A stretch of 64,000 nucleotides of DNA from Rhodobacteraceae bacterium HLUCCA12. GTDB taxonomy: Bacteria > Pseudomonadota > Alphaproteobacteria > Rhodobacterales > Rhodobacteraceae. This document shows positions 25,448 through 35,562 of this stretch, piece by piece (within the stretch, counting starts at the first letter, position 1; each line of letters opens with the position of its first letter). The notes below the pieces were generated by a model that was given only the letters and a program-made list of their open reading frames with translations, was not told the DNA's origin and did no database searches. Location: contig LJSV01000005.1 of NCBI GenBank assembly GCA_001314715.1, forward strand, positions 124,001 to 188,000, given 5' to 3'. The translations under genes and the position numbers were made by a program.

Positions 25448-25834
25448 ATGAATATCTGTTTGCGATCCTTTGTGCTGACCTGCGTTCTCGCCATCTCGAT
25501 GGCGGCCGGCGCGCTGGTTCATGGCATGGCCCAGGCGACGCCACCGCATGGCAGTCAGGCGGCGGTGCAGGAGATCGTGATCTGTGCCGACGGCGCGGGC
25601 GAGACCGTCATCACCATCGACACGCAGGGCAACCGGATCGACCCGGTCGATACATGCCCGCCGATGCCGTGCCCCGATTGCCTGGCAAGCGTGTCGTTCG
25701 CACTGCCGGCCGTCCTGTCCGATCCCACGCGCCGCACCCTGGCAGCCGAGCCGGTGCTATGCCCGCTTTCCCTTGTTCACCCTCAGCGTCCCCAAGCCCA
25801 CAGGGCAGCGCGCGGCCCACCGCAAAAGGTCTGA
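25448..25834 (+). CDS. small secreted Cys-rich protein (DUF2946-like), first gene of the nos operon
   Basis: 128 residues. An N-terminal signal or anchor segment (F-V-L-T-C-V-L-A-I-S-M-A-A-G-A-L-V) is followed by I-V-I-C-A-D-G-A-G and C-P-P-M-P-C-P-D-C-L-A. The arrangement I-C-x-D-G, then C-P-x-C-x-A-x-x-x-x-x-L-P resembles DUF2946 proteins, which often sit near copper genes. It is the first gene after the FNR-type box and is three bases from nosR, so it is co-expressed with the copper enzyme NosZ. A periplasmic copper-handling role is plausible but unproven. Confidence 0.68.
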   Translation: MNICLRSFVLTCVLAISMAAGALVHGMAQATPPHGSQAAVQEIVICADGAGETVITIDTQGNRIDPVDTCPPMPCPDCLASVSFALPAVLSDPTRRTLAAEPVLCPLSLVHPQRPQAHRAARGPPQKV

Positions 25835-25837
25835 TTC

Positions 25838-28267
25838 ATGCGTCTCGTTTCCCTTCGCCCTGCCGGCGGCCCACGACTTCCGACCCACAGCCCGTTCGCG
25901 ACCGACCGACAAGCCGACGCAACCGCCGCCCTCCGCCATGGGAATGACGCGCGCAAACACGGCAGCTTCGCCACGACCGGCGCGGTTTTCGGGCGCATTC
26001 AGGGAAACCGGACACGCAAAACACCCATTCTGGCGCTCTGTCAGGCCGTCGCGCAGGGCTTGCGCACCATTCCGCTGCGGGCACTTGCCCTGCTGCTGAC
26101 CCTGCTTCTGATCCTGCCGGTCGCGGCGGCGGCGCAATCGCCGCATCTGCCGCGGTTCCTGGCCGAGGTCGACCCGGCCACGCTGGTCGAAGGGGCCGAC
26201 GGGTTCGGCGAGATGCGCGACGACCTGCCGGTGGCGCCGATCCTGCGGGGCGACGAACGCATCGGCTGGACCTTCATCACCAGCGATTTCGTGGGCACCA
26301 CCGGCTATTCGGGCAAGCCCATCCATATCATGGTCGCGGTCGATGACGACGCGCGCATCACCGGGCTGAGCCTGGTGCATCATTCCGAACCGATCGTGCT
26401 GATCGGCATTCCCGAATCGCGCCTTCGCGACCTGATTGCGGACCATGTGGGCCTGAATCTGGCCGAGATCGCGCAGGCCGGCGGCTCGATCCCGGAACTC
26501 AACATCATCTCGGGCGTCACCGTCACGATCATGGTGATCGACGATTCGATCGTGCGTTCGGGGATACGTGTCGCGCGGCAACTGGGGCTGGGCGGGCTTG
26601 AGCCGCAGACAGCGCCCAGCGGCCCCCGATTCGAGATCGACCCCGAGGCCACGGCCGCCGATAGCTGGTCGGCGATGGTCGGCGACGGAACCGTCCGGCG
26701 CATGACGCTGGAAGTGGCCGAGGTGAATGCGGCCTTCGAGGAACTCGACGACCCGCGCGCCGCGCGCCGCCCGATCGAGGAACCCGACGACACCGTCTAT
26801 ATCGACCTCTATGCCGCGCTGGTCAGCGTGCCGGGTATCGGCAGCGAACTGATGGGCGAGGCCGAGCAGCGCAATCTGCAAAACTGGCTGGACGAGGGCG
26901 ACCACGCGATCATGCTGGCCGGGCGCGGGCTCTATTCCTTCAAGGGATCGGGCTATGTGCGCGGCGGCATCTTTGACCGGATCGTGCTGATCCAGGGCGA
27001 TACCTCGGTGCGGTTTCGCGACCGCGACCACCGCCGGCTGGGCGACATAGCAACCGAAGGCGCCCCCGATTTCAACGAGCTGGACCTGTTCCGCATTCCC
27101 GCCGATTCGGGCTTCGATCCGACCCAGCCCTGGCGCATCCAGCTTCTGGCACAGCGCGACGTGGCGGCGCTGGAACGCGTCTTCACCACCTTCGAGCTGA
27201 GCTATCAGACCCCGCGCAGCTTCATGGAGGAACTGGCGCAACCCGTGGCCGCCAGCCCCGAGAGCGTGCATGACGACCAATCCGAGCGCGAAGCGCAGAT
27301 GGTGCTGATCGAACGCATCTGGCGCGATCGCACGCCCGAGATCGTGGGGCTCGTGATCATGCTGACGGTGCTGACGGGGGCATTCTTCTTTCAGATGTTC
27401 CTGACCCGCTCGGCGCGCGCGACCTACTGGTTCCGCATGGGGTTCCTGACCTTCACGCTGTTCTTTCTGGGCTGGTATGCGGCGGCGCAACTGTCGGTGG
27501 TCAACCTGCTGGCACTGGTGGATTCGCTGCGCGAGGGCTTCAGCTGGCAGGCCTTCATGCTGGACCCGCTGACCTTCATCCTGTGGTGGGCGGTCGCGGC
27601 GGCGCTGATCTTCTGGGGGCGCGGTGCCTATTGCGGCTGGCTGTGCCCGTTTGGGGCGCTTCAGGAGCTGACGAACCAGATCGCCCGTTTTTTCCGCGTG
27701 CCGCAGATCACCCTGCCCTGGGGACTGCACGAACGGCTGTGGCCGGTGAAATACATCATCTTCCTGGTCCTGTTCGCCGCCGCCCTGGCCGGTGTGCCCT
27801 GGTCCGGCCAACTCAACGAGGTCGAACCCTTCAAGACGGCGATCGTGCTGAAATTCGACCGCGCCTGGCCCTTCGTGACCTTTGCGCTGGTGGTGCTTGG
27901 GATCGGGCTCTTCATCGAGCGCTTCTATTGCCGCTACCTGTGTCCGCTGGGCGCTGCGCTGGCGATCCCCGCGCGGATGCGGATGTTCGACTGGCTCAAG
28001 CGATACAAGGAATGCGGAAACCCGTGTCAGACCTGCGCGAACGAATGTTTCGTCCAGGCCATTCATCCGACCGGCGAGATCAATCCCAATGAATGCCTCA
28101 ACTGCATGAATTGTCAGGTTCTCTACCAGTCGAAAACCAAGTGTCCGGTCGTCATACGCCAACTGAAACGGCGCGAATCTGTGGGCGGCGTGACCCGCCC
28201 CACCCCTGCCGTGGCGCACCGGAACAAGAAAAGTACCAACGCAACCAAGGAGACTGACAATGTCTGA
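25838..28267 (+). CDS. nosR: NosR, membrane flavoprotein of nitrous oxide reduction
   Basis: 809 residues if started at ATG 25838. NosR feeds electrons to NosZ and is needed for its expression and maturation. After a signal segment at about 79-100 comes the periplasmic FMN-binding domain, with S-G-V-T-V-T (225-230) as the flavin attachment motif. Several membrane helices follow, with C-G-W-L-C-P and C-R-Y-L-C-P, and then a cytoplasmic ferredoxin-like tail ([12 protein letters not shown] and C-L-N-C-M-N-C). The first 75 residues are longer than in usual NosR and do not look conserved, so the true start may be internal. Overlaps nosZ by eight bases. Confidence 0.93.
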   Translation: MRLVSLRPAGGPRLPTHSPFATDRQADATAALRHGNDARKHGSFATTGAVFGRIQGNRTRKTPILALCQAVAQGLRTIPLRALALLLTLLLILPVAAAAQSPHLPRFLAEVDPATLVEGADGFGEMRDDLPVAPILRGDERIGWTFITSDFVGTTGYSGKPIHIMVAVDDDARITGLSLVHHSEPIVLIGIPESRLRDLIADHVGLNLAEIAQAGGSIPELNIISGVTVTIMVIDDSIVRSGIRVARQLGLGGLEPQTAPSGPRFEIDPEATAADSWSAMVGDGTVRRMTLEVAEVNAAFEELDDPRAARRPIEEPDDTVYIDLYAALVSVPGIGSELMGEAEQRNLQNWLDEGDHAIMLAGRGLYSFKGSGYVRGGIFDRIVLIQGDTSVRFRDRDHRRLGDIATEGAPDFNELDLFRIPADSGFDPTQPWRIQLLAQRDVAALERVFTTFELSYQTPRSFMEELAQPVAASPESVHDDQSEREAQMVLIERIWRDRTPEIVGLVIMLTVLTGAFFFQMFLTRSARATYWFRMGFLTFTLFFLGWYAAAQLSVVNLLALVDSLREGFSWQAFMLDPLTFILWWAVAAALIFWGRGAYCGWLCPFGALQELTNQIARFFRVPQITLPWGLHERLWPVKYIIFLVLFAAALAGVPWSGQLNEVEPFKTAIVLKFDRAWPFVTFALVVLGIGLFIERFYCRYLCPLGAALAIPARMRMFDWLKRYKECGNPCQTCANECFVQAIHPTGEINPNECLNCMNCQVLYQSKTKCPVVIRQLKRRESVGGVTRPTPAVAHRNKKSTNATKETDNV

Positions 28268-30206
28268 CAGAACGCAAAAACCGGGCATAAGCCGGCGCGG
28301 CCTTTTGGGCGCCACCGCCGGAACGGCAGTGCTGGGCGGGATGGGACTGCCCCGCGCGGCGATGCTGGCCGGAACGGCAGCAACGGTTGGCGCGGCTTCG
28401 GCCGGCCGGGCTTCGGCCTCGGTCGAGGACGCGCATGTCGCACCGGGCCAACTGGATGAGTATTACGGCTTCTGGTCCTCGGGCCAGACCGGCGAGATGC
28501 GCATCCTGGGCGTCCCGTCCATGCGCGAACTGATCCGCATTCCGGTGTTCAACCGCTGCTCGGCCACCGGCTGGGGCCAGACCAATGAATCGATCCGCAT
28601 TCACCAGCGGACCATGTCTGATCAGACCCGCAACTATCTGGCCGCCAACGGCAAGAAGATCCACGACAACGGCGATTTGCACCACGTCCACATGTCCTTC
28701 ACCGAAGGGCGCTATGACGGCCGGTTCCTGTTCATGAACGACAAGGCCAATACCCGCGTCGCGCGGGTGCGCTGCGACATCATGAAATGCGACTCGATCC
28801 TGGAAATCCCGAACGCCAAGGCCATCCACGGCCTGCGCCCGCAGAAATGGCCGCGCACCCACTATGTCTTTGCCAATGGCGAGGACGAGGTGCCGATGGT
28901 CAATGACGGCTCGGTGCTGGACGAGCCTTCGGAATACGTCAACTTCTTCACCGCGGTGAACGCCGACGAGATGGAAGTGGCTTGGCAGGTGATGGTCTCG
29001 GGCAACCTGGACAACACCGATGCCGACTATGACGGCAAATATGCCTTCTCGACCAGCTACAACTCGGAAATGGGCATGAACCTGCCCGACATGACCGCCG
29101 CCGACATGGACCATGTCGTGGTGTTCAACATCGCCGCAATCGAGCGCGCGATCGAGGAAGGCGACTATACCGAGCTGAACGGCGTCAAGGTGATCGACGG
29201 GCGCAAGGGATCGAACAAGGACTACACGCGCTACATCCCGATCCCGAACAACCCGCATGGCTGCAACATGGCGCCCGACAAGATCCACCTGTGCATCGCG
29301 GGCAAGCTGTCGCCCACGGTCTCGGTGATCGACGTGCGTCGCGTCGACGCCCTGTTCGAGGATGACGACATCGACCCGCGCCACCCGGTCGTGGCCGAGC
29401 CCGAACTGGGCCTTGGCCCGCTTCACACTGCGTTCGACGGCAAGGGCAACGCCTATACCACGCTGTTCCTGGACAGCCAGATCGTGTTCTGGAACATCGA
29501 GCGCGCGATCCAGGCCTATAACGGCGAGGATGTCGATCCGATCATCTCGAAGACGGATGTGCATTACCAGCCGGGCCACAACTCGACCTCGATGGGCGAG
29601 ACGCTCGATGCCGACGGCAAGTGGTTCGTTTCGATGAACAAGTTCTCGAAGGACCGCTTCCTGAACGTGGGCCCCCTCAAGGCCGAGAACGAGCAGCTCT
29701 TTGCCATCAACGGCGACAGCCTGGAACTGGTGCACGACGGCCCAACCTTTGCCGAGCCGCACGATTCGATCCTGGTGCACCGTTCGCTGATCAACCCGCT
29801 CAACGTCTATGAGCGCGACGATCCGACCTGGGCCGAAACCCGCGCCCAGGCCGAAGAGGACGGCGTGGATATCGACGACTGGATGGACACGGTGGTGCGC
29901 GACGGTGACAAGGTGCGCGTCTACATGTCCTCGATGGCGCCGAACTTCAGCCTCGAAAGCTTCACCGTGCGCGAAGGCGACGAGGTCACGGTAATCGTCA
30001 CCAATCTTGACGACATCGACGACCTGACCCACGGCTTCTGCATGGGCGACCATGGCGTGGCGATGGAGGTGAGCCCACAACAGACGGCCTCGGTCACCTT
30101 TGTTGCGGCCAAGCCGGGCGTGTACTGGTATTATTGCCAGTGGTTCTGCCACGCCCTGCACATGGAAATGCGCGGGCGCATGTTCGTCGAGCCGAAGGAC
30201 GCCTGA
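28260..30206 (+). CDS. nosZ: nitrous oxide reductase, clade I
   Basis: 648 residues. Reduces N2O to N2 in the periplasm. A Tat signal (S-R-R-G-L-L-G at 11-17) identifies the folded-export, clade I type. The CuZ cluster histidines begin with D-L-H-H-V-H-M (His141, His142, His144). The C-terminal cupredoxin CuA site reads [12 protein letters not shown]: Cys626, Cys630, His634, Met637, with the other CuA histidine upstream in the domain. Nothing is missing, so the enzyme should be active. Lies between nosR and nosD. Confidence 0.97.
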   Translation: MSDRTQKPGISRRGLLGATAGTAVLGGMGLPRAAMLAGTAATVGAASAGRASASVEDAHVAPGQLDEYYGFWSSGQTGEMRILGVPSMRELIRIPVFNRCSATGWGQTNESIRIHQRTMSDQTRNYLAANGKKIHDNGDLHHVHMSFTEGRYDGRFLFMNDKANTRVARVRCDIMKCDSILEIPNAKAIHGLRPQKWPRTHYVFANGEDEVPMVNDGSVLDEPSEYVNFFTAVNADEMEVAWQVMVSGNLDNTDADYDGKYAFSTSYNSEMGMNLPDMTAADMDHVVVFNIAAIERAIEEGDYTELNGVKVIDGRKGSNKDYTRYIPIPNNPHGCNMAPDKIHLCIAGKLSPTVSVIDVRRVDALFEDDDIDPRHPVVAEPELGLGPLHTAFDGKGNAYTTLFLDSQIVFWNIERAIQAYNGEDVDPIISKTDVHYQPGHNSTSMGETLDADGKWFVSMNKFSKDRFLNVGPLKAENEQLFAINGDSLELVHDGPTFAEPHDSILVHRSLINPLNVYERDDPTWAETRAQAEEDGVDIDDWMDTVVRDGDKVRVYMSSMAPNFSLESFTVREGDEVTVIVTNLDDIDDLTHGFCMGDHGVAMEVSPQQTASVTFVAAKPGVYWYYCQWFCHALHMEMRGRMFVEPKDA

Positions 30207-30208
30207 TC

Positions 30209-31555
30209 ATGCTGCACTTGCGTCTTCCCGGTCTGGTTCTGGCCGCTCTCCTCGCGCTTGCGGGGATGGCCCTGGCCGACGAGCGGCAGGTGCCCGCCGA
30301 ACCGGGGGCGCTGGTGCAGGCCATCGCCGGGGCCAGCCCCGGCGATGTGCTGATCCTTTCACCGGGCCGTCACGACGGCCCGGTGGTGCTGGACTTTCCC
30401 CTGACGCTGGACGGGCGCGGCGAGGCTGAACTGGTCGGCACCGGCGAAGGGTCGGTCGTGACCGTGACCGGCGCCGATGTGACCGTGCGCGGGCTCGAGA
30501 TCCGCGGATCGGGATCCGAGCATCAGGTCGTCGATTCCGGCATCAAGCTGGACCGAAGCGCCGAAGGGGCCCTGATCGAGGATAACGTACTGATCGAAAA
30601 CCTGGTCGGCGTGCATGTCTATGGCGCGACCGACAGCGTGGTGCGCGGCAATACCGTGATCGGCCGGCAGGACCACCGCATGAACGACCGCGGCAACGGC
30701 ATCTATGTCTGGAACGCCCCCGGCACCGTGATCGAAGGCAACGACCTGCGCTATGGCCGCGACGGGATCTTTGCCAATACCTCGCGCGACAACGTGTTTC
30801 GCGACAACCTGCTGCGCGATCTGCGCTTTGCCGTGCATTTCATGTATACCAACATGAGCGAGGTTTCCGGCAATGTCTCGATCGGCAACCGGCTGGGGTT
30901 CGCGATCATGTTCTCGAACCGCGTGAGCGTCACCGACAACATGTCGCTGGGCGACATGACCCACGGGTTGATGCTGAACTACGCCAACAACGCCGATGTG
31001 CGCGGCAACCTCGTGCGCGGGGGCACGCATGAAAAATGCACCTTCATCTATAACGCCCATCGCAACCTGATCGCCGGAAACCGGTTCGAGGGCTGCGAGA
31101 TCGGCATTCATTTCACCGCCGGATCGGAACGCAACGCGATCGCCGGCAACGCCTTCATCGGCAACCAGACCCAGGTCAAGTATGTCGGCACCCGCGACAT
31201 CGAATGGAGCCACGAGGGCCACGGCAACTTCTGGTCCGACCACCCGGTTTTCGACATCGATGGCGACGGCACGGCCGACAGCCGGTTTCGCCCCAATGAC
31301 CTGATGGACCATATCCTGTGGTCGCAACCCGCCGCCGGCTTGCTGCTGGGCTCGCCGGCCGTGCAACTGGTGCGCTGGAGCCAGGCGCATTTCCCCGCAA
31401 CGCTGCCCGGCGGCGTGGTGGACAGCCACCCGATGACACGCCCCGTGGTGATCGACGTGCCCGAACACATCGCCAGGATGGAGGCCGAAGCCCGGCCCGA
31501 CTGGCGCACCGAAAGACAAGATGATGACGACTTTGACCCTCTCGAAAGTCACTAA
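30209..31555 (+). CDS. nosD: NosD, periplasmic copper-cluster maturation protein
   Basis: 448 residues from ATG 30209, two bases after nosZ stops, with GAAGGA upstream. The signal peptide ends at M-A-L-A-D. The body is a right-handed beta-helix of carbohydrate-binding/sugar-hydrolase repeats with recurring G-N motifs (I-E-G-N-D-L, V-R-G-N-T-V, I-A-G-N-R-F). With NosF and NosY it assembles the CuZ centre of NosZ. Overlaps the start of nosF by 35 bases. Confidence 0.94.
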   Translation: MLHLRLPGLVLAALLALAGMALADERQVPAEPGALVQAIAGASPGDVLILSPGRHDGPVVLDFPLTLDGRGEAELVGTGEGSVVTVTGADVTVRGLEIRGSGSEHQVVDSGIKLDRSAEGALIEDNVLIENLVGVHVYGATDSVVRGNTVIGRQDHRMNDRGNGIYVWNAPGTVIEGNDLRYGRDGIFANTSRDNVFRDNLLRDLRFAVHFMYTNMSEVSGNVSIGNRLGFAIMFSNRVSVTDNMSLGDMTHGLMLNYANNADVRGNLVRGGTHEKCTFIYNAHRNLIAGNRFEGCEIGIHFTAGSERNAIAGNAFIGNQTQVKYVGTRDIEWSHEGHGNFWSDHPVFDIDGDGTADSRFRPNDLMDHILWSQPAAGLLLGSPAVQLVRWSQAHFPATLPGGVVDSHPMTRPVVIDVPEHIARMEAEARPDWRTERQDDDDFDPLESH

Positions 31556-32429
31556 GACCTTCGGAACCAACCGGGCGCTGGACGCGGTCAGCTTTTCCGT
31601 TGCCCCCGGTGAACGCGTTGCCCTTCTGGGCCATAACGGCGCCGGCAAATCGACGCTGATGAAGATCGTTCTGGGGCTGATCCCGTTCGATGACGGCGCG
31701 GTATCGGTTCTCGACGCCGCGCCCGGCAGCCATGCCGCGCGCCGAAAGGTTGCCTATCTGCCCGAAAACGTGGCCTTTCACCCGTCACTGACCGGGCTGG
31801 AACAATTGCGATACTACCTGCGGCTGCGCGGCGAGAACCCGGCCCAGGCACCGGCGCTGCTGGACAAGGTCGGGCTGGCCCATGCCGCGCAGCGGCGCAT
31901 CGGCACCTATTCCAAGGGCATGCGCCAGCGCGTGGGCCTGGCCCAGGCGCTGATCGGCAACCCGCGGCTGCTGGTGCTGGATGAACCGACATCGGGGCTG
32001 GACCCGGTTTCGCGGCGCGAGTTCTATGCCATGCTCGACGTGCTGGCCGCCGAGGGGGCCGCGATCCTGTTGTCCAGCCATGCCCTGACCGAGGTCGAGG
32101 CCCGGACCGACCGGATCGTGATCCTGTCGGGCGGCGTGATGGTCGCCAATGACACGCTGGCCGCGCTGCGCCGACAGGCCGCGCTGCCGATCCATCTGCA
32201 AGTCACCGCCCGCCCCGAACAGGCCGATGCCGTCGCGCGTGAACTGGACGGCGCGCGAATGAACGGCATCGTCGTCGACCTGACCTGCGCGCACGATCAG
32301 AAGCTGGCGCGGCTGGGGCAGATCGCGGCCTTGGGCGCGATGATCGACGATGTCGAGGTGATCCCCCCCTCGCTGGAGGATCTTTACAGCCATTTCAGCC
32401 GCATGGGCGAGCAAGGAACCAACTCATGA
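31521..32429 (+). CDS. nosF: NosF, ABC transporter ATP-binding protein
   Basis: 302 residues, starting at ATG 31521 or 31524 within the end of nosD. Single ABC domain: Walker A G-H-N-G-A-G-K-S-T, signature Y-S-K-G-M-R-Q-R-V (variant of LSGGQ, usual in NosF), Walker B L-L-V-L-D-E-P-T-S-G-L-D. It powers the NosDFY complex, which delivers a sulfur species and/or copper to NosZ. Stop overlaps nosY by four bases. Confidence 0.94.
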   Translation: MMTTLTLSKVTKTFGTNRALDAVSFSVAPGERVALLGHNGAGKSTLMKIVLGLIPFDDGAVSVLDAAPGSHAARRKVAYLPENVAFHPSLTGLEQLRYYLRLRGENPAQAPALLDKVGLAHAAQRRIGTYSKGMRQRVGLAQALIGNPRLLVLDEPTSGLDPVSRREFYAMLDVLAAEGAAILLSSHALTEVEARTDRIVILSGGVMVANDTLAALRRQAALPIHLQVTARPEQADAVARELDGARMNGIVVDLTCAHDQKLARLGQIAALGAMIDDVEVIPPSLEDLYSHFSRMGEQGTNS

Positions 32430-33247
32430 GCCGCATTCTCGCATCCGCCGGCGCCGAATTCCGCATCGCCCTACGCAACCGCTGGGTGACGATCGCGGTG
32501 GCGATGATGGCGCTTTTCTCGATGGTGTTGTCGGCCACCGGCAGTGCCCCCACGGGCGCTCTGGGCGCGGACAGCCTGTCGGTGACCGTGGCCAGCCTGA
32601 CCAGCCTTGCGGTCTATCTGGTGCCGCTGGTCGCGTTGCTGATGTCGTTCGACGCCGTTGCCGGCGAGGTCGAGCGCGGCACGCTGCCGCTGGTTCTGAC
32701 CTATCCCGTCAGCCGGGCCGAGCTGCTTTTGGGCAAGTTCGTCGCGCATCTGGCGATCCTCGCCTTGGCGGTCGCGGTGGGTTATGCCATCGCCGCCGGG
32801 GCGGCGCTTTACATGGACGCCGGGGCCACGGCGGGCCTTCCGGCATTGCTGCGCCTGTTCTGGACCTCGCTCTTGCTGGGGGCGGCCTTTCTGGCGATCG
32901 GTTATGCGCTTTCGGCCATCGCCCGGCGCCCCGGCGCGGCGGCGGGGTTGGCGATCGGGCTGTGGCTGGTGATGATCGTGCTCTATGACCTGGGGCTTCT
33001 GGCCGCGGTGGTCGCCGACGGCGGCGGATACTTCTCGACCGAGGTGTTCCCCTGGCTTCTGGTCGGCAATCCCGCCGATGCCTTCCGGCTCTACAACCTT
33101 GCCGCATCCGAGGCGACGGCGGCAGCCGCCGGGATCGGCGGCGCGGCGGGCACGATTCCGTCCGCGCACGCGCTGGCCTCGATCCTGCTGTGGCCGCTGG
33201 CCGGTCTGGTGCTGGCAACCCTGGCCTTCAGAAAGGTGACACCATGA
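32426..33247 (+). CDS. nosY: NosY, ABC transporter permease
   Basis: 273 residues with six hydrophobic segments of the ABC-2 permease type and the coupling region D-A-V-A-G-E-V-E-R-G-T-L-P-L, which recurs in NosY. Inner-membrane partner of NosF and NosD. ATGA overlaps link it to nosF and nosL. Confidence 0.92.
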   Translation: MSRILASAGAEFRIALRNRWVTIAVAMMALFSMVLSATGSAPTGALGADSLSVTVASLTSLAVYLVPLVALLMSFDAVAGEVERGTLPLVLTYPVSRAELLLGKFVAHLAILALAVAVGYAIAAGAALYMDAGATAGLPALLRLFWTSLLLGAAFLAIGYALSAIARRPGAAAGLAIGLWLVMIVLYDLGLLAAVVADGGGYFSTEVFPWLLVGNPADAFRLYNLAASEATAAAAGIGGAAGTIPSAHALASILLWPLAGLVLATLAFRKVTP

Positions 33248-33822
33248 TCCGCCCTGCCCTTCTTGCCCTGTCGGTTCTGGCGCTGGCCGCCTGCCGCGAG
33301 GACAGCGCCGAGACCTTGCCCGACCCCGTTACCATGACCGCCGAGGCCGTGGGCCATTTCTGCCAGATGAACCTGCTGGAACATCCCGGCCCCAAGGCGC
33401 AGGTGCATCTGGACGGCATGCCCTGGCCGCTGTTCTTCAGCCAGGTGCGCGATGCCGTGGCCTATCAGCGCATGCCCGAACAAAGCCACCTGATCACCGC
33501 GATCTATGTCTCGGACATGGCCGCGCCGGGGGCCGACTGGGACGACCCCGGCGCCGACAACTGGATCACGGCTGACGATGCCCATTACGTGGTCGGCGCC
33601 GATGTCGAGGGCGGCATGGGCGCCCCCGAACTGGTGCCGTTTTCCAACCGCGACGCGGCCGAGGATTTCGTGAACCAACACGGCGGCACGGTGCTGGCAC
33701 TGTCCGACATCGCCGATGACGATGTGCTGGCCCCGGTCGAGTTCGACGGCGATATCGGCAGCGGCGACGATTCCGATTTCGATGAACGCCTGCGCGCCCT
33801 GTCGAACGACCTGGAGGGATGA
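33244..33822 (+). CDS. nosL: NosL, copper chaperone lipoprotein
   Basis: 192 residues from ATG 33244. The lipobox L-A-A-C places the lipidated cysteine at residue 17. The copper motif F-C-Q-M-N-L-L-E-H-P-G supplies Cys40, Met42 and His47. NosL hands Cu(I) to NosDFY and NosZ. The C-terminal 25 residues are very acidic (D-D-D-V, D-G-D-I-G-S-G-D-D-S-D). Overlaps both neighbours by four bases. Confidence 0.93.
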   Translation: MIRPALLALSVLALAACREDSAETLPDPVTMTAEAVGHFCQMNLLEHPGPKAQVHLDGMPWPLFFSQVRDAVAYQRMPEQSHLITAIYVSDMAAPGADWDDPGADNWITADDAHYVVGADVEGGMGAPELVPFSNRDAAEDFVNQHGGTVLALSDIADDDVLAPVEFDGDIGSGDDSDFDERLRALSNDLEG

Positions 33823-34760
33823 CCATGACCGCCTTTTCCCGCCGCCGCTTTCTGGCCATCGCCGCCGCGGCCGCCGCCGCAACCCCCGCCGGCGCGGCCG
33901 ATCCGGCGCCCCTGTATCAGTGGCGCGGCGTCGCGCTGGGGGCCGATGCCGCGATCACGCTGGCCCATCCGCAGGCCGAATCCATCGTCGCCCGCGCGCG
34001 TGACGAGATCGCGCGGCTTGAGCGGATCTTTTCGCTGCACCACCCGGAGTCGGCGCTGGTGCGGCTCAACCGCGCGGGCGCGCTGGACAACCCGCCGTTC
34101 GAGTTGCTGGAATGCCTGGGGCTGTGCGGCGCCGTTCATGCCGCGACCGGGGGACGCTTCGACCCGACGATCCAGCCGCTCTGGGCGCTTTATGCCGAGC
34201 ACTATGCCAAGGGCGGCGGACCCTCTGGTCCGAACCGCGACGCCCTGTCCGAGGCCCGCGCGCGCACCGGCTGGAACGGGGTGCGCATGGATGCCGCGTC
34301 GATCCGGTTGCGCACCGGCATGGCGCTGAGCCTGAACGGCGTCGCGCAGGGTTATATCGCCGACCGGGTCGCCGCATTGTTGCGCGCAGACGGGCTTGAG
34401 AATGTTCTGGTCAACACCGGCGAGCACCACGCCCTGGGCGGGCAGCCGCAGGGCGGGGCCTGGCCGATCACCCTGGATGACGGCCGCGCCCTGCACCGCG
34501 ATGCCGTAATGCTGGAAAACGCGGCCCTGGCCAGCTCGGCCCCACACGGAATCACGTTCGATCAGGATCAGCGTGCAAGCCATATCCTGGACCCGCGCAC
34601 CGGCCGGCCCGCCCCGGCGGGCTGGCGGCTGATCAGCGTGGTGGCGCCGCGCGCCGGGCTGGCCGATGCCTTGTCCACCGCGTTCTGCCTGATGGATCGC
34701 CCTGCCATCGACGCGGCGCTGGCGGAATTCCCACGGGCGCGGCTGGCGCATCTGGGGTGA
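33819..34760 (+). CDS. nosX: NosX, ApbE-type FMN transferase
   Basis: 313 residues. A twin-arginine-like signal (S-R-R-R-F-L) is followed by an ApbE domain: L-S-L-N-G-V-A-Q-G-Y-I-A-D, N-T-G-E-H-H-A-L-G-G and S-H-I-L-D-P-R-T-G. ApbE enzymes attach FMN to threonine in target proteins; in nos clusters the target is NosR, whose S-G-V-T motif is intact here. Last gene of the operon, convergent with the anti-sigma gene 25 bases away. Confidence 0.93.
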   Translation: MTMTAFSRRRFLAIAAAAAAATPAGAADPAPLYQWRGVALGADAAITLAHPQAESIVARARDEIARLERIFSLHHPESALVRLNRAGALDNPPFELLECLGLCGAVHAATGGRFDPTIQPLWALYAEHYAKGGGPSGPNRDALSEARARTGWNGVRMDAASIRLRTGMALSLNGVAQGYIADRVAALLRADGLENVLVNTGEHHALGGQPQGGAWPITLDDGRALHRDAVMLENAALASSAPHGITFDQDQRASHILDPRTGRPAPAGWRLISVVAPRAGLADALSTAFCLMDRPAIDAALAEFPRARLAHLG

Positions 34761-34785
34761 CGACACGCCCGGCCGCGCGGGCCGG

Positions 34786-35562
34786 TCAGACCGTGCAGCG
34801 TTGGCGCGCGGCGCGCAGGCTGGCGATGATCGCCCCCTCCACCGGCTGGCGAATGCGGGTGACATCCAGAACCGCCGCCGCGATGGTGGTGAAACGCTGG
34901 CGATCCATGTTGCGCGCAACCATCGTGTAGCCAAAGCCGTGCATCTGCCAGCGCGCCGTCAGCAGATCATCCGCGAAATCGACCGCAAGCGCGAGATCGA
35001 CTTCACCCGGCAGGGCGGTTTCGAACAGGCTCAGACGGCAATCGTTGGTCCCCACGAAGGCATAATGCATGACCCGCGTCTGGTCCTGCATCGACGGGGC
35101 GGCATGCACCAGCCGCAAGCCGGTCGCCGCCATCACGCCCTCCAGCCACTCGGGCGCGACGGGGTCGTCCTGGACATCGGCGAACGCCGCCGACCAGCGG
35201 TCATGCCCGGCCACCAGCGGGTCGAACGAAACCTGCGCCCCAGTCGTCGGCCCATCGGCGGGCGGGCGCAATAGCCAGGCCGTCCCCGCCGCCAGCACCA
35301 GCACCGCCACGCAGGCCGCCACCACCGCCGCCGCACCCCATCCGGCGCGGCGCGCGGGCGCGGGAATATCGGGCGGCATGCCACAGATCGAATCGTGGGC
35401 CAGCGTTGCCACGCCCGCCTTCATCTGGTGAAGCATCGCGACGCGCGCGGCCACATCGGTATCTTGCACGACCCGATGCGCCAGCGCCGCCGCTTCCACG
35501 CTGCCCAGTTCGCCATCGACATAGGCGTTGAGCAGCTCATCCGAAAATGCCCCCCGCCTCAT
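34786..35562 (-). CDS. anti-sigma factor, membrane-bound, no zinc motif
   Basis: 258 residues. The N-terminus S-D-E-L-L-N-A-Y-V-D-G-E-L is typical of anti-sigma domains. One membrane helix lies at about 74-98 (A-A-V-V-A-A-C-V-A-V-L-V-L-A), with a periplasmic domain of about 160 residues. The H-x3-C-x2-C zinc motif of ZAS anti-sigmas is absent. It starts within the stop of the sigma gene (four-base overlap), so it should hold that sigma at the membrane. The signal it reads is unknown. Confidence 0.8.
   Translation of the reverse strand: MRRGAFSDELLNAYVDGELGSVEAAALAHRVVQDTDVAARVAMLHQMKAGVATLAHDSICGMPPDIPAPARRAGWGAAAVVAACVAVLVLAAGTAWLLRPPADGPTTGAQVSFDPLVAGHDRWSAAFADVQDDPVAPEWLEGVMAATGLRLVHAAPSMQDQTRVMHYAFVGTNDCRLSLFETALPGEVDLALAVDFADDLLTARWQMHGFGYTMVARNMDRQRFTTIAAAVLDVTRIRQPVEGAIIASLRAARQRCTV

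Noticed and set aside
25584-26099. Alternative plus-strand frame across the end of the leader gene and start of nosR
   Set aside because: Arg/Pro-rich with no domain; it conflicts with the nosR frame that carries the signal segment.
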